From: Nigrospora sphaerica | Lineage: Eukaryota; Ascomycota; Sordariomycetes; Amphisphaeriales; Apiosporaceae | DNA length: 64,000 nt | Reading direction: 5' to 3' | NCBI GenBank assembly: GCA_018287875.1 | Contig: JAGVVL010000002.1 | Span: 8,184,001 to 8,248,000 of the forward strand | Shown: positions 1 through 12,364 of the stretch, piece by piece | Layout: each line of letters opens with the position of its first letter | How positions within the stretch are numbered: the first letter of the stretch is position 1 | The notes under the pieces: model-generated | Told to the model about the DNA's origin: nothing | What the model saw: the letters and a program-made list of their open reading frames with translations, nothing else | Database searches by the model: none | Position numbers and translations under genes: made by a program

Positions 1-1814
1 CTCGTAGCACGGGTCGCCCGGCTGCAGGAACGTGCACTTGTCGACCAGGGAGAAGTTGCTCGACGTCTCGCCCGTGACACCGACCTCGTAGCGATCTGCC
101 GTATGCGGTGGTTAGGGACGGGCGGTTTGATACGGATGGGGGGCAGGGGGTAGCATACCTTGCAAGTTGCGGCCGACGCCGGGCAGATCCTTGATGACGG
201 GAATGTTGAACTTCTCCAGCTCGTCACGCGGGCCAACACCGGACAGCTTGAGGATCTGGGGGGTGTTGAAGGTACCGCCGGAGACGATGACCTCGCGGCT
301 GGCCGACACGGAGCCAGGAGTGCCCTTGTTCTCCGTCAGGCTAGCGCGAGGGTCGGCACGGTACAGGCTCTCGCCGTACAGGTAGTCGACGCCGGTGGCC
401 TTGGGCTTGGCGCCTGAGGTGTCGAAGTTGACCTTGGTGACCAGGGTGTTGAGGGCGATGTCCAGCTGGTACTTCTTGGAGCCATCCGGGTTCTTGGCGT
501 CGGCAATCTGGGTGACCCAGTCGCGGGGCGACGATCGGCGGTAGTCATAGCCGCTCATGGACAGCGGCAGCTGCGCCAGCACCGTCCTGCTGTCGCGGTC
601 AGGCGCATCGGTGTTCATATCGGCGAGCAGGAGCTGAAGTACAGGAAATCGTATCAGTTGAGTGGGCCCGCGAGGTTCTGAGCAAAGGAAGACGGGCTTA
701 CCGAGTTGAGACCGTCGACGAGGCTCGTGAGCTTGTCAAGAGGCAGGATCTGGTTTGGACGTTAGTCTGCAGTCTTCGGTTGAGACAGCCATACAGGAGC
801 CGGCTCTCACCTTGTTCAGCAGGCCACCGAGGAGACCCCCTTGCAACTTGTTCACAATGGTCAGAAGCCCGCCGACCTTCATACCGGAAGCCTCGGCGCC
901 GCCAAGGACGACGGAGAGGAGCTTGAAGTCTTGGGCGATGAGGACGATGGGCGTCAGGGCGGTCTTCAGCCATCCGCTGTAGCCGTGGGCGCTGATGTCG
1001 CTGGGGAACGGGGCCTCGTTCTTCTCAATCTTCTTCCAGTAGTTGCGCATGTTATCAGCGCCCCAGCTCTCGTCACCCGTGAGGGTCTTGATGTTTTCCC
1101 AGTCATTCTTGGCCGGATAGATGGCCAAGAGGGCATTGTGCTGGGAGCAACCTATGGAGGGAGGGAGGCCGGGTAAGTATGATGCTTCTCCCCGCCGCGT
1201 TCTACGACGGGCAAGCCCAGCCGGGCCGGAGCCGGTGCTCCAAGGGGGTCGACTTACCTCCGAGGCCGCCGACGCGCGGGTAGTAGTTACCCAGCATCTG
1301 GGCGCCGGGGGGCGGGTTCTTGCCACTGTACAGGTCGCCCTCCTTGGTGCGGTAGGTCAACTTCCTGTCACGCTTCGTCTGCGCCTCGTCCTCGTAGTGG
1401 TGAGTGTAGTAGGCCCAGCTGAGCTCCGTGCGTTCCGAGGCCCAGACGCTCATGGCGGGAATCTGGACCTCACGGGCAGCGCCATGGTCGGCACCGGCAT
1501 CGATCAGCAACACGCTGTGGCCGGCGAGGGCCAGGCGGGCGGCGAGAGGAGAACCACCCGGGCCTGAGCCCACGATGATGTACTCGTAGGTCTTGTTGGG
1601 CGGCGGCGAGGCGGTGCGTTCCGGCCCAAGGGTCTCATAGCGCACCTGCTCGGGGAGGCGCGGGTAAGTGAAGTCGATATCTCGGCTACAGGAAGAAGTC
1701 AACACTCAAGCGTCGCGAGAGACGGGGCACGACGTGTACCCACCTGCTGCCAGCGGCAACGACTGAGGCACTCGCCGAGAGCAGCCCCAAGGGCAAGCTC
1801 GAGGAGAACTTCAT
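1..1814 (-). CDS. Secreted GMC (glucose-methanol-choline) oxidoreductase, 3' end cut by window edge
   Basis: FAD-dependent alcohol/sugar oxidoreductase of the GMC (CAZy AA3-like) superfamily. Six exons read in phase: 1744-1814, 1258-1685, 811-1151, 702-749, 159-633 and 1-95 (partial). Exon 1 encodes a signal peptide (MKFSSSLPLGLLSASASVVA), so secretion is expected. Exon 2 carries the ADP-binding Rossmann motif YIIVGSGPGGSPLAARL followed by LLIDAG, and VGGLGG spans the next splice site. Exon 5 carries the second GMC signature region, VIVSGGTFNTPQILKLSGVGP, and LPGVGRNLQD crosses its 3' splice. About 486 codons are visible, against roughly 600 in the family; the C-terminal catalytic His/His-Asn half lies outside the window. 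All introns have GT...AG ends and keep phase. Substrate cannot be inferred. It stands alone, with a 3.9 kb spacer upstream. Confidence 0.9.
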
Positions 1815-3928
1815 GGTGGGGAAAAACCAAAACGAACGAATAGGGTTAATAAAAGAGTGACTTGATGCAACAACGCGGCATCCGGCGATGTATTAAGGAT
1901 CACTGGCTACCAGCGAAGAAGGATCGGGGATGCTTCGACAATGCGCGCGTTGGCGAGAAGATCATATCACACCAGAAGAAAGCAAAAGTCCAGCAGGGTT
2001 GCCTAAGTACTTTCCTTCACTCACCTATAACCGGCCTGACGGTGCCGATCGGCTGGGGGCCTCCATCTTCATTACTCAAAGTCGTGGGAGGGGGTGCGAG
2101 CAGGCGTGTGTTAGTGCAGGGGAGGCAGTTAGCACATCACGACGGAGGCGTAGTCGGAACAGGTCGATGTCTAGAAGCAGTTAGGGCCGATAGATCAGGG
2201 GACCTGATTGCTCGCGAGCCTCCCCACACGAGCCCCCAGGCAATCCCATCCGCCCCGCCCGAAGGCCTGGGCGACCCAAGACGGGGGGTGGTGTGCGATT
2301 GACGGACTACCCGGGGCTGGAGACGGGGGCATACGGAGTAGCGGGCCTGTTGGGTAGGGAGCACTCTACTACTGACCACTTGAACGCATCCACCGATTGA
2401 CCGACATCTGTGGTGAACAGTCAGCTAAGCACCTTGGGGTTTAGTCGTGGCAACCGCGCCTGATGTGGATGGCTTCAAAGGAAATGATCAACAGCGCCGC
2501 TTCCGACCGGCGCGGGGGGGGTTTGTGATTGCCGCATGCCCGGCCCCTCGCAGAGCCTGCGCCTGCCTTGCCTATACCTGACTTGCCTGCCGGCCCGTAG
2601 CACCAACGATTTCTACTCTACGCCACCCAACAGCCAGGCTCGCCGGGTTCATGAGCGGGTTTCTCTAGCAGCACGCAATCATGCACTACTAAAACGTCTA
2701 ACTGTTCAGCACCTCTTCTCGCGGCACGGGGCGTCTCCAGCCTAGTGCCAACGGGTGCTGTCACGATCGGGCTTAGAACCGCCAAGGAGCGTGCTGAGAT
2801 GGAACGGGGCCTGGCCTGCATCAAGCAAGCTGAACCTGCCGAACCATTGCATGTTGACTGGCGGACCAGCCCTACTGGCACCCTACGGATTGCAACGGTG
2901 GTGGCGGCATGGAGGCGGGAATAGGCGAAAGTCGCAGCCATGAACAAAGGACAGGCTACAGCACGGCAGTCGCCGTTGTCTGTGGGTGGTCTCACGGGTT
3001 GGAACCCCCTTTCCGAAGGTGTGCTGAACGAGGACTGGCAGATGGGCATGGGGAAGAGCCCAGGGGACCAGGAAGGAACAAAGTGACAACTGATAACAAC
3101 CCCCTGGCCAGCCTCCTCTTCTCCCCGGGAACCGTCCCGGCCCATGGGCACCCGCATTGATTCGTCAACTGGTTGGCGATGGGCCGACGGGTCCCGGGCA
3201 AGGGGACCCCGGCATGCCAGGACACAGCCAGGATCGCCAGCCGGCCGAGAAACCGCATCAGGGACTTTGCATGCGGGAGTAATTAAAAAGAATGCAGCGG
3301 CGGCGCAATAGCTGAGAAATTTGTACCATCCTACACGAGAATCATGACTTATCTAATGCAGCCCGGCGGGGCCCACAGGGCGACTGGCAGGGCAAAATTG
3401 CAGCACATGCAGGAACGCCATTTCTTTCTCCCTTCTCCCCCCCCCCTCTACACGGGATGGCAATATCCCCCCCCCTCACATGGGACGGCAAATGGCGTTT
3501 CCTCGCGTCAGCCGACCAGATGGCCCATCACGGTGGCTCCTGCAGCTCCTGCCGGCGGGAGAGAAAGAAACGCCCGTAGACTGGATGGGTCGGCTGACGG
3601 GTACTAACGGACCGTCTTCCGAGGCGTGTGTGTTGCCCTGTAAACTAACCACTAGCGGGAGTTAGTCCCGCGATGGGCTCTCTCCGTTGCGCGCCTAACG
3701 TTGCCTCTCGATGGTGCTCCTGACAGTCATGGCTGACTGCATGTTCGGAGCCAGAAGATTCCCAGGTAGAACAACCGATTACTTGCCGTTTGCCGCGCAC
3801 CCAGGACCATGACATGCTGACCGCCCTCAAAACTACACGGGAACGACCCATTCGCTAGAGCCGCTCGCAGTTACTGTGTACTCCGTACACACTATATGAC
3901 CCAGGCGTCTGCTCTCCACTCACACACA

Positions 3929-3985
<57 letters not shown>

Positions 3986-5678
3986 ACACACTCACTCACA
4001 CACACACTCACTCACACACACACTCACACACACACACACACACACACACCAACCATGTGCCACCCCCTCTCCAGTGTGGAGGTGCCCAAACAACAGCCCG
4101 CCGGGGTCAGTGCAGGCCCTGTGGCATATCCGCCCCCAATGCAACTTGCCCCGTCTCCTGCAGCCCTCTGCCGATCTGCTCTCGATCGGGAAGCTCAACT
4201 TCTACCCAGTAGATTGTCTTCTCCTGCCATCGGTCCGACCTGTCTCACTGGCACTTGTGCACACGAACCCCCACGGTTCGTAGTGCTCCGCCGTGACAGC
4301 CATTAAGAGGGCTCTTTGTGCTGCAGCCGCCGCCCCAAGGAGCCCCCGTGCGGGAACGACCCTTCGACGTAAACCTTCCGGGCTACCTTGCAGGTATACA
4401 ATCCATCAGTTCAGCGGGGGAAAAAAACAAGCAAGGTTTCCCAGGCAAACTCTCGCGCTGAGGCTCTCACCGGGGCTTCTCCCCATAGGCCCGCACACAC
4501 GAGGTACTCGCCCTGCTCTCGCCCTGCTCTCGCCTGTGCCACCCCGCAGCAGACCAAGTGCAAAACAGCAGTAACCTGGTCACGTTCCTCTTGGCTTCGT
4601 TGTTCTGCACTGAAATTGGTACGCGCAGCGGGGGTACGCCCCCTGGGGGGCCCAGACTCATAACTTCATCATATCTTTCCTATTTTGGGCCACACCCTTG
4701 ACCTCCCCCGAGTCGTATACCCTTGAACGACACGCCATACCGACCCCATCTGTCATTACTGTGTACTGCTAGAGGGCTTGAACAGCACGGGCAACCGGCG
4801 GCTGTCGGTGAAGCCCAGGTCAGAGGCAGATAGATGCAGAGTCGGGCTGACTGCGCAGTTTACTATGTGGACGGCCAAGGTGGTGAACCTCAAGCGGCTC
4901 CCCGACACAGTAACATAAGGACCAAAAACCTCCCCTCGGCCCACCACAGGACAGAGGCCACAGACTGATGGGAGGTCAACCCCCTCGCGCACCCAACTGC
5001 TCGGTTTGGAGTTCCTCGTGGCCGGGGCGCAATACCTTGGTTCGGCCACGCCCCTGACAGCTCGGCTAATCATGGCTGGGGGGCCACGCCCTGCGCTGTC
5101 CCCTGTCGACTGCCATCCACCCTGCTTGCAACCTTATAAACAGTGGCCTTTCAGGGCGTACCATGGATGGCCGACCTATGAGGGCGGCAGGCAAATTCAG
5201 TGGCAGCTGGGGGCGACAGGGGTTGATGGCCCGCGACCTGGCGGGAGACCGCCGCGCCGCAGTTTCCAAAACTCTAAGCGAAGGAGCCAGCCATGGGGGA
5301 CTGGCGCCCGAGAACCGGTGCAGGTAGAAGAACGTTCTGACGTTTCATCACTATCCCATTTTGACAGCAACCCACGAGGGGACCAGATGGATACTCGCGA
5401 GTAATACTGGTGGTACGTGGGTTTGGGATGGCAGCCAAGACCGCGGCAGTCGTCGTCGTGGAGGTTGTCCACAGCCATCTAAAAGGCGGGCTGCTCGCCT
5501 GTTACGTTCTGTCGTGCGTCGGGTTTCCTTCCGTAACGGGTGTTGTACATCTTCGAGATCTGCGTCCAGGTAGCATGTGTCTCGCGCTCGGGCACGACAT
5601 ACTCGACTGAGCATACGAACTCCACGCGCCGTGTGTTATCAGACCTCCACAGCGGCACCCCAAGCCGCAGACGCCACG
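1815..5678. other. 3.9 kb spacer without a convincing gene
   Basis: Open frames here are short, arginine/proline-rich on both strands and have no recognisable domain or splice pattern. The stretch holds a CA/TG microsatellite (3919-4049) and two copies of a TACGGAGTA-type short motif (2332-2340 and 3878-3888). It contains the promoters and leaders of the GMC gene (-) and the receptor gene (+). Confidence 0.6.
3919..4049. repeat. CA dinucleotide microsatellite, about 130 bp, interrupted
   Basis: Nearly pure (CA)n with interspersed CT and one TA step. An open frame through it encodes only Thr-His or Cys-Val alternation, a compositional artefact. Confidence 0.97.
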
Positions 5679-7761
5679 ATGAGATCGTTCGCCCCTCTCC
5701 TCGCTCTCCTCCACCTCTTCTGCCATGTCGCCTACGCTTTCGATAGCACGACCGCGTCGTTGAGCGCCGGGGCCAGCGGCGATGGTGCCAACGCCATATC
5801 CATGGCCATGGAACTGTTCCCGAAATGCGCCGTGCGTTTTCCCCCGTCGTCCCAAGATGCGAGCTCTCAGCGCAGACGCGGGCATCCTTCTTCTCCGCCT
5901 TCTGCTGACGCCATTTGATCTCTCTGCTGCAGGTAACATGTCTCATGCAGGAAATCCCGAAGTCGTCCTGTGGGCTCAACACCACGTGCGTGTGTCACGA
6001 CATGGAGTTTCAGGCGAAGATGGCCGGCTGTCTCACTGTTGGCTGTCCCCGGTTGGATGCTCTCAGTACGTACTTCTTTCTTGTTCCGCCGGCTGCGCGT
6101 CGGACGAGATGAGCGAAAAGAAGGAGGGGAAGGCGGGAAAAGGACATGCTCTGACCTCTCTTCGTCCCGCAGGTGCGAAGAATGCATCGGCTACCATGTG
6201 TGGCGAGCCCGTGCGCGACAAACGACTCGAACAGGCACTGGTGGCCATCGTCGGTTGCAGTGTCGCTTTCATCATCTTCCTGGTGCGCATAACATGGGTG
6301 GTGTTTGACAAGGCCCGCGGTATGGGCGCCGAGGACTGGACCATCATCGCCTCCATGATTTTCACCATCTGCGTCGCCGTGATGAGTGTCATTGGTACGT
6401 TTTTAACCGCGGGTGGCGATGGGGAGGGGGGGAAAGGGGCGAATCCAAAAAGGAGAAAGCCAGATACTAACATGGGGTTTTTACCCTCGCATAGCGGATA
6501 CTCACGGCGTTGGGATGGACATCTGGGTGCTCCGGCCCTCGGATATCGAGGCCGCTCTCTTTGTAAGTCGGACCCGCGCCGTCGAGGCCGTTGCCCCTTC
6601 GTGCCGCCATTGCTAACATGCCGCCCCCTCCCTGAAGTGGTTCATCATAGCGGAGCTCTTCTACTTCCTGGCGCAGGGCTCGGTCAAAATCTCCATCCTG
6701 CTCTTTGTGCTGCGCATCTTTCCCGAGAAGGAGATGCGGCAGCGCGTGTTCGCCGTCATCGGCACCGTGGCCGTCTACACGGTGGTATTCCTGTTGGTCA
6801 CGCTCTTCCAGTGCCAGCCCATCTCGTACACCTGGAAGCAGCTGTACGACGACGAGAAAGGCCGTTGCAACAACATCCACCTCCAGGGGTGGATGTCGGC
6901 CATCTTCAACATTGTCCTGGACATCATGATCATCGTCCTGCCCATCAAGTCGCTCTGGGGGCTGCAGCTCAGTGTCCCCCGCAAGATCACCGCCATTGCC
7001 ATGTTTTCCCTCGGTGCCCTGTAAGCATGGCGTCTTTTCCTTACCATTGGGCCCCCCCCGGGGGCCGTTTCCATGCGTCGTGTCCGCTGACAGGCTCGCC
7101 AGGGTCACCATCATAAGTATCCTACGCCTACAGTCCCTCATTGACTTTTCCAAGTCCATCAACCTAACCTGTAAGCCTTTTCTATAACCCTCTCTCCCCT
7201 TGGGCCCCCTACCCCTTTTTTTCTTTCTCTCTTTCTCGCATCGCCCGTCCCTCGACCCACCCACTAACGCGCCTCTCTCTCTCTCTCGCAGGGGACTCGC
7301 GCCAGGCCGGGTCGTGGAGCCAGAGCGAGCTGTACGTGGGCATCATCTGCGCCTGTCTGCCGGTGCTGCGCGTTGTCATCATCACGTTTGGGCACCGCTA
7401 CCTGGGCTGGTCCATGGTCGGCTCCGCCATCGGCGGCAACGACAAGCACAAGGGGGCCAGCGGCCAGAGCCACGGCACCGGCGCCAGCGCGAGCACCGCC
7501 CGCCGCAACCGCCTGAGCCTGAGCCAGAGCCGCCACAACCACGTCGGCCCCGCCGCCGCCGCCGCCGCCGCCGCCGGCCCCGGCCCCCGCGGCGACTTCA
7601 TCCGCCTCGACGACCTCGAGCACGGCCCCGTCTCCCGCGACGGCGACGAGGGCGAGTGGGACGAGCGCCGCGACCTCGCCGAAAAGAACCCCGCCGACAA
7701 GGCCGCCTCCCGCAACACCATTGTCGTCACCCGGAAAGTCTCCATCCGGAGCGACGTCTAG
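5679..7761 (+). CDS. CFEM-domain PTH11-like seven-transmembrane receptor
   Basis: Fungal-specific integral membrane receptor of the PTH11/DUF3425-neighbouring rhodopsin-like class. Seven exons keep phase: 5679-5831, 5933-6065, 6173-6394, 6495-6562, 6638-7020, 7103-7170, 7292-7761 (498 aa). Residues 1-20 are a signal peptide. An extracellular CFEM domain follows with eight cysteines in the expected order (PKCAVTC, SSCGLNTTCVC, CLTVGC, TMCGEP). Then come seven hydrophobic segments with family landmarks: GAEDW after TM1, AELFYFLAQGSVKISILLF, CQPISYTW, CNNIHLQGW, and the TM6-7 link KSINLTWD. The TGG of TWD is assembled exactly across the last splice site, which supports the model. The cytoplasmic tail has an Ala run from a GCC repeat (about 7549-7576) and an acidic/basic low-complexity end. 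The exon 6 acceptor has an in-frame alternative 9 nt upstream (exon start 7094). The ligand is unknown; relatives sense surface or host cues. Confidence 0.9.
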
Positions 7762-8356
7762 GGCCCGGGACGGCTCGTGCATGCCTATGCGTGTGCGGGG
7801 GTGCGTCGGCGCGTCTGTGCGCCTCTCCACACGTCCTCCGTCCGTACTCGGTCGAAAGCGGGGGCGCGGAGGCTCGGGAGAGGGATCAAAAGCGGGCGCT
7901 GTGTGTTTTGCGTTACGCCCGTTGACCGGGCTCGTTCGCTATCGCTTCCTCCCCCCTTTTCCCCCCGCTCTCTCATCGCCCGAGGCTCAATATGGGGAGA
8001 GGGAGTTTTGGCCCGCTCGCGCGGGCGGCTGGACCGGCGGGCTCGGATCCCGACTACGTTAATTTTGATGCAAAATGTAGGACACGGAATGAAGCGTTTG
8101 CTATTTTACTTAGATACCTTTTATATGATACGCATTGACAAGATTCGCCCTTCTCGGACCCCGTGAAATCGAAACCCTTCGCCCCCTTCTATTATCTCGC
8201 CCACCGAGCCATCAGAAAACACAGCAGCGATGTGTACACTACTTGGTCAGATTTACGCAAGGCGAAAAAGGGGACAGAGGGCCGGGGTCAAGTTTATGCA
8301 ATAGGCATGTCTCATTCGTGGTTATTCATTGGAATCGTAGAGCTGGTACCGCGAGG
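7762..8356. other. Convergent 3' spacer between receptor and AP-3 beta genes
   Basis: About 600 bp between two convergent stops. Nothing coding seen; presumably 3' UTRs and polyadenylation signals of both genes. Confidence 0.6.
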
Positions 8357-10826
8357 TCACTTCTTGTCGCTGTTGCCCATCAACCTCCCGTTCTCTTTGT
8401 CGTCCTCACTCTCCTGTTCGTCGTCGTCCTCCTCTTCCTCGTCGTCGTCCGTCTCCTCCTCGCCAGACTCCTCGCCCTCTTCGTCATCCTCCTCCTCTTC
8501 TTCTTCTTCCTCGCTTCCCTCCTCTTCGGACTCTTCTTCTCCCTCCTCTTCGGCGAGCCAGTCGTCCAACGTCTTGGCCCCGGATCCGTTGCTCTTGCTC
8601 GGCTCCGGCGCACGGTAGACCTCGTCCAGCTGCTGGGCCGCGGGGACTGGGCCCCGCTTCTCCTCGCCGTACTCGCTCCTCGCGCCGCCGCTGTCCGGGC
8701 CGCCGCGCAGCGCGGGGTCGGGCTCCCGGCCCTCTTCGACCCAGTCGGGCAGGGGCTCGTAGCCGCGCAAGCCGTGGACGCCGCCGCCGCCGGCGAGTAC
8801 AAGGGCCGAGGAGCCGAGGAGGAAGCCCTTACGCGTCTCCGAGGGGCTGGGGGCCTGGGGCGCCGGTTTGGGGGCCAGCAGCATCAACGTGGCCAGTTGC
8901 GGCACGGCAAGCAGGGCCTTGTACAACCGGGTGCGGTCGCGGAGATCGTACGAGGTGTCGTACCTTACCAGCAAGCAGATGTAGTCCCACAGCTTCGCAA
9001 TCGGGTGGTCGTCGGTCAAAGCCGGCGGGACCAACGTCGGTTCTTCAGCCGCGTCCTCGCCAGACTCCGTCCTTGCTTTCTGCTCCTGGGCCTCCTCGGC
9101 CACTCGGTTGAGATGGTGTAGGTAAACCTTGGCGCCGAGCAGCACGATCTGCCGTTTCGCGATCTCGGACTCCTCGATGAATTCCTTCAGTAGAATCCGG
9201 AGCACGTCGGCCGCGATATTGTCCTCCCCGTTCAGACCAGAAAACTCGCCCACAAGCCAGATGATGGTAGCACGAGCCTGAGGATCCGTGGCCGAGTCCA
9301 GGTTCCTGGCCAGCCGCACAACAGTGCTGACGTGTGCCTGCGGATCTTGTTGAATAAGATGCCGTATGACGGTCAGCGACTCGGCAGCGAGGGTTCCGTC
9401 AAGACTAGTAATTTGGCCCAGTAGCAGTCGCATACACCGCGGAGATGTAGCGGGGTCGGTTTGGGCACATCGGCCAATGGCGCGAACAGCTTCGCGCACG
9501 AGGGCTTTGTTCGTTCCCCGCGAGAAATGCTCCAGCTCATTGAGGATGAGACTCTTGGTGTGTAAGGGGCTGTGGGGGAAAATGAGAGTAAGGACCTCCA
9601 ACTTGAGTTCCCAGACAGGAGCGCCGTCGGTGGCACGGACCAGGAAGTGAGAGGCGTATCGCACGAAAGACTCGGGGTGGACTAGACAGACCGACACGAT
9701 GTTGTAGAGCGCCACCTGCTCAATGTCCTGGGCCGAACGCATCAAGGCTATCAGGGGCCCGACGGCGAGCTTGGTGTACTCGGGCGTTCCAATGTTGGCG
9801 TAGCAGCGGGCTACCGCTATCACCACCGCCGAATTGCGGCTCTGCAAGAGGGGCTTGATGGCGTTGAGGAGCAAGACCAGGTCGGCATCGAGGACGAGGA
9901 CCCGGTCTCCGTCCTTTGGAGCCGCGCCGGACGAAGCGCCCTCTCCGTAGAAGTCCTGCAGATCGCCCGACCGGTCATGGGCCTTGGCGGGCCTCAGACG
10001 GCGCGGGAAGCACCTGCGGGCATAGACAGTCATCAACCTGAGGGTGGCCAGCTGGCTCCACTCGTCCATGTCGACAATCTTCCTCACCAGGGGGCGGTAG
10101 TGCGGGTGTATCAGGTCCAGCCGCTCGGGGCATATTTCCAAAAAGGCGGCGACGGCAGCGCCGGCAACGAAGTACTGCTTGTCGCCGAGCAGCATCGAGA
10201 GGAATTCGAGGAGCTGGGGCAGCGTGTTGGGCTCGAGGCGGTAGCACTTGGGAATGGCAAGGGCGGCGGCCTTGCGCACGTGGGGGGACATGTCGGCCAC
10301 GCCCTTCTTGATGGCGAGCGAGACGATCTGCGAGATGACGGGGACGCGGATGCCCGACATGGTGCGCAGGGCCAGGGCGCGCACCTGGGGGTTGGTGTCG
10401 GAGAGGGACTTCTGGATGGTGTTGATGGAGAGCAGGGCGAGGTCGGGCTCCTGCTCGGCGTGGTGGATGAGGTAGATGTAGACGAGTTTCTTGATGTCGA
10501 GGTTGGGCGAGGCGACATTCTTCACGACGGAGGAGAAGAAGGGCAGGGTGCGCTGCTGGCGGTACATCATGGAGATGACGCGGCGCAGGCCGTCCAGCAC
10601 GTCGCGCTCATTGCGGCTGTCGAGGAGCTTCTTCAGCGCCGCGGGCGCCAGGGCGCGGACGGTCGTGGTGCGCGAGCTTCGGGCGGCCTGGGCGGCGTCG
10701 AGGGTGAGTTCGCGGGCTGGAGGGAAGACGCGGCTTGGTCAGTTTCAGGCACTCGGGAGGCGCGGGCACGCAAGCGCAGCTCGTACCGTTCTCGAGCAGC
10801 GTCGAGATGCGCGATATCGACTCCAT
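8357..10826 (-). CDS. APL6: AP-3 adaptor complex subunit beta (beta-3 adaptin)
   Basis: Large subunit of the AP-3 coat, which sorts cargo from Golgi/endosome to the vacuole. Two exons: 10787-10826 (MESISRISTLLEN) and 8357-10716, joined in phase to give ENARELTLDAAQAARSS; 799 aa. The adaptin N-terminal HEAT/armadillo solenoid fills about residues 35-600, with family signatures RNERDVLDGLRRVISMMYR-like, LVYIYLIHHAEQEPDLALLS, DTNPQVRALALRTMSGIRV and MSPHVRKAAALAIPKCYRL. The C terminus is a long Glu/Asp/Ser stretch (about residues 725-790, genome 8380-8560), the acidic hinge typical of beta-3 subunits that often dominates fungal orthologues. Length matches the family (about 750-850 aa). It is divergent with the gene at 11488. 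Clathrin-box and ear domains are not obvious, as is usual in fungi. Confidence 0.95.
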
Positions 10827-11487
10827 GGCGGAACAGGTGGCCGGGACGACACGCGCGCCCAGCCGAGCTTAGCGGTGATGGCGGCGGGCGTATGTGTTGC
10901 GTGTGTCTGACGGGTAGCGTCGGGAGGAACAGGACGCTGGGCGAGGGAGACGTGGTGTCGGCCCGTAGCCGTAGGCGGGAAATCGAGCAGTTGAGCCTCA
11001 GTAGGAGGTAAGTAAAACTGATGATGTGACGTCTTGGGATGGAGGGATTATCAAATCGATAGATGATGCTACTGCTACCGCAACCCTCCAGCTCCAAGCT
11101 GGCGTTTTGGCGGGGCCACCACCCAAAGCACCTCCCCCGGTACATTGATCCAGGGCCGCAATCCGCAATCGCTCGCCTTCCTACCCTCCAATAGAGTGTG
11201 GATTTCTGACATCCATATGTCATGCACATGTGTTTCGGATGCCATTTTCTACCATCCCATCCCGCCATTTCTATCCCCCTTCAGCAGCGGCGCGGGCCGA
11301 CCCTCCGCCACCACGCACCATCATCTGCATTACCGTCACCCGTCAATCGGGCGTAGTCTCTGGGGGGGCTCTTGTCCGTTGCCGTCGCTGCGTACGCAGA
11401 GGATCAATTCACAACCATGGACGGCACGTCTCCTTCTCGCCTTCGGTTGTGAAGCTACAAAGGGATAGCCAGATATAACTTATAACC
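10827..11487. other. Bidirectional promoter region
   Basis: A 661 bp spacer between divergent starts (AP-3 beta leftwards, unknown protein rightwards). Pyrimidine-rich around 11260-11290. No gene seen. Confidence 0.55.
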
Positions 11488-12210
11488 ATGCCTTCGTCCC
11501 TCCACCCCGTGGTACTGTCGCCGGCCCCCCCGACGGAGCTGCTGCATTACGTCGTACACTGTCATGTCTACCCCACGACCCTGATCATTTGCGTACCCAA
11601 GGCCGATTTTTTAGACGCTCTCGCCACTTATGTTCACCCGGCCAGGGAGACGCCCGGGAGCGGCGTAGTTGAGCCAGACGCCGGCTCAAGACGGCACTCT
11701 CTGCTTGACCCACCCTCGTTGCACCACCTGGCCATATCCCGCCACATCAGGACTGTCTATGTACCAACCGTCACCCACCTGCGCGCCTATCTATCCGTCT
11801 TCTCGCCCGAGCGGTCCAACATTGCGGCCCCTCCTGACTCCTTCAGCTCCATCGCACAGAAACCACCGCATCTGATCTTGTATGGCGCAGTACAACTGCA
11901 TCGCGACACCAGCGAGTGGAGTGCCCAGGGCCTGAACCACACGGCAGCTGCTCTGGCCGATACCGGGCACCACTTAGGCTGGCGTGTCGCCATGGTCGAA
12001 CCACAGGACCACGGACCAGAGAGGGCTTTCGAGCGCCTGTTGACAGAGAGGCTGCCCATTATCAGCCGAGGCATCCGTAGGAGGGGTTTGGACTCGGACG
12101 AGGCTGGGTGGTCTGGTAGAACTGTTGAAGTGGGTAGGATTCTGAGCCGATGGTTCCAGTTCCAACGGGGCCCCTGGGACGAGGCCGTGGCAGGGGATCC
12201 CGAAGCCTAG
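11488..12210 (+). CDS. Uncharacterised fungal protein, 240 aa, single exon
   Basis: Intact 240-codon frame starting at ATG 11488, with codon use like its neighbours and a convergent neighbour 154 bp downstream. No signal peptide or membrane segment. Alternating hydrophobic strands and helices (LLHYVVHCHVYPTTLIICV near residue 18, LHHLAISRHIRTVYVPTV near 75, PHLILYGAVQLHRDTSEWS near 125, WRVAMVEP near 168) suggest a globular alpha/beta protein. It ends with a conserved-looking WFQF motif. The strand order and the phrase QLHRDTSEWSAQGL recall small RecA/Rad51-like recombination accessory proteins of fungi, but no Walker A motif is visible and I do not assign that function. It could only be placed by profile searching. 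Confidence 0.7.
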   Translation: MPSSLHPVVLSPAPPTELLHYVVHCHVYPTTLIICVPKADFLDALATYVHPARETPGSGVVEPDAGSRRHSLLDPPSLHHLAISRHIRTVYVPTVTHLRAYLSVFSPERSNIAAPPDSFSSIAQKPPHLILYGAVQLHRDTSEWSAQGLNHTAAALADTGHHLGWRVAMVEPQDHGPERAFERLLTERLPIISRGIRRRGLDSDEAGWSGRTVEVGRILSRWFQFQRGPWDEAVAGDPEA

Positions 12211-12364
12211 GCGGGATATCTCATCGGCAACTTGCTGATATTGGTATATAGCGTCTCCCGAAGCTGCACACTGTTGTCCTCCAGCCGTATCCTCCAAAGC
12301 CCAATAACGCCCGCGCCCATGGTATCCATTCATCAGTCGTTAGAAAAAGCAGGTCGAGGGGGCC

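Noticed and set aside
3896..4306. Thr-His repeat protein
   Set aside because: Translation of the CA microsatellite only.
8163..9121. Plus-strand frames rich in Ser or Leu/Val opposite the AP-3 gene
   Set aside because: Mirror of the acidic Glu/Asp tract and GC3 bias of the real minus-strand gene.
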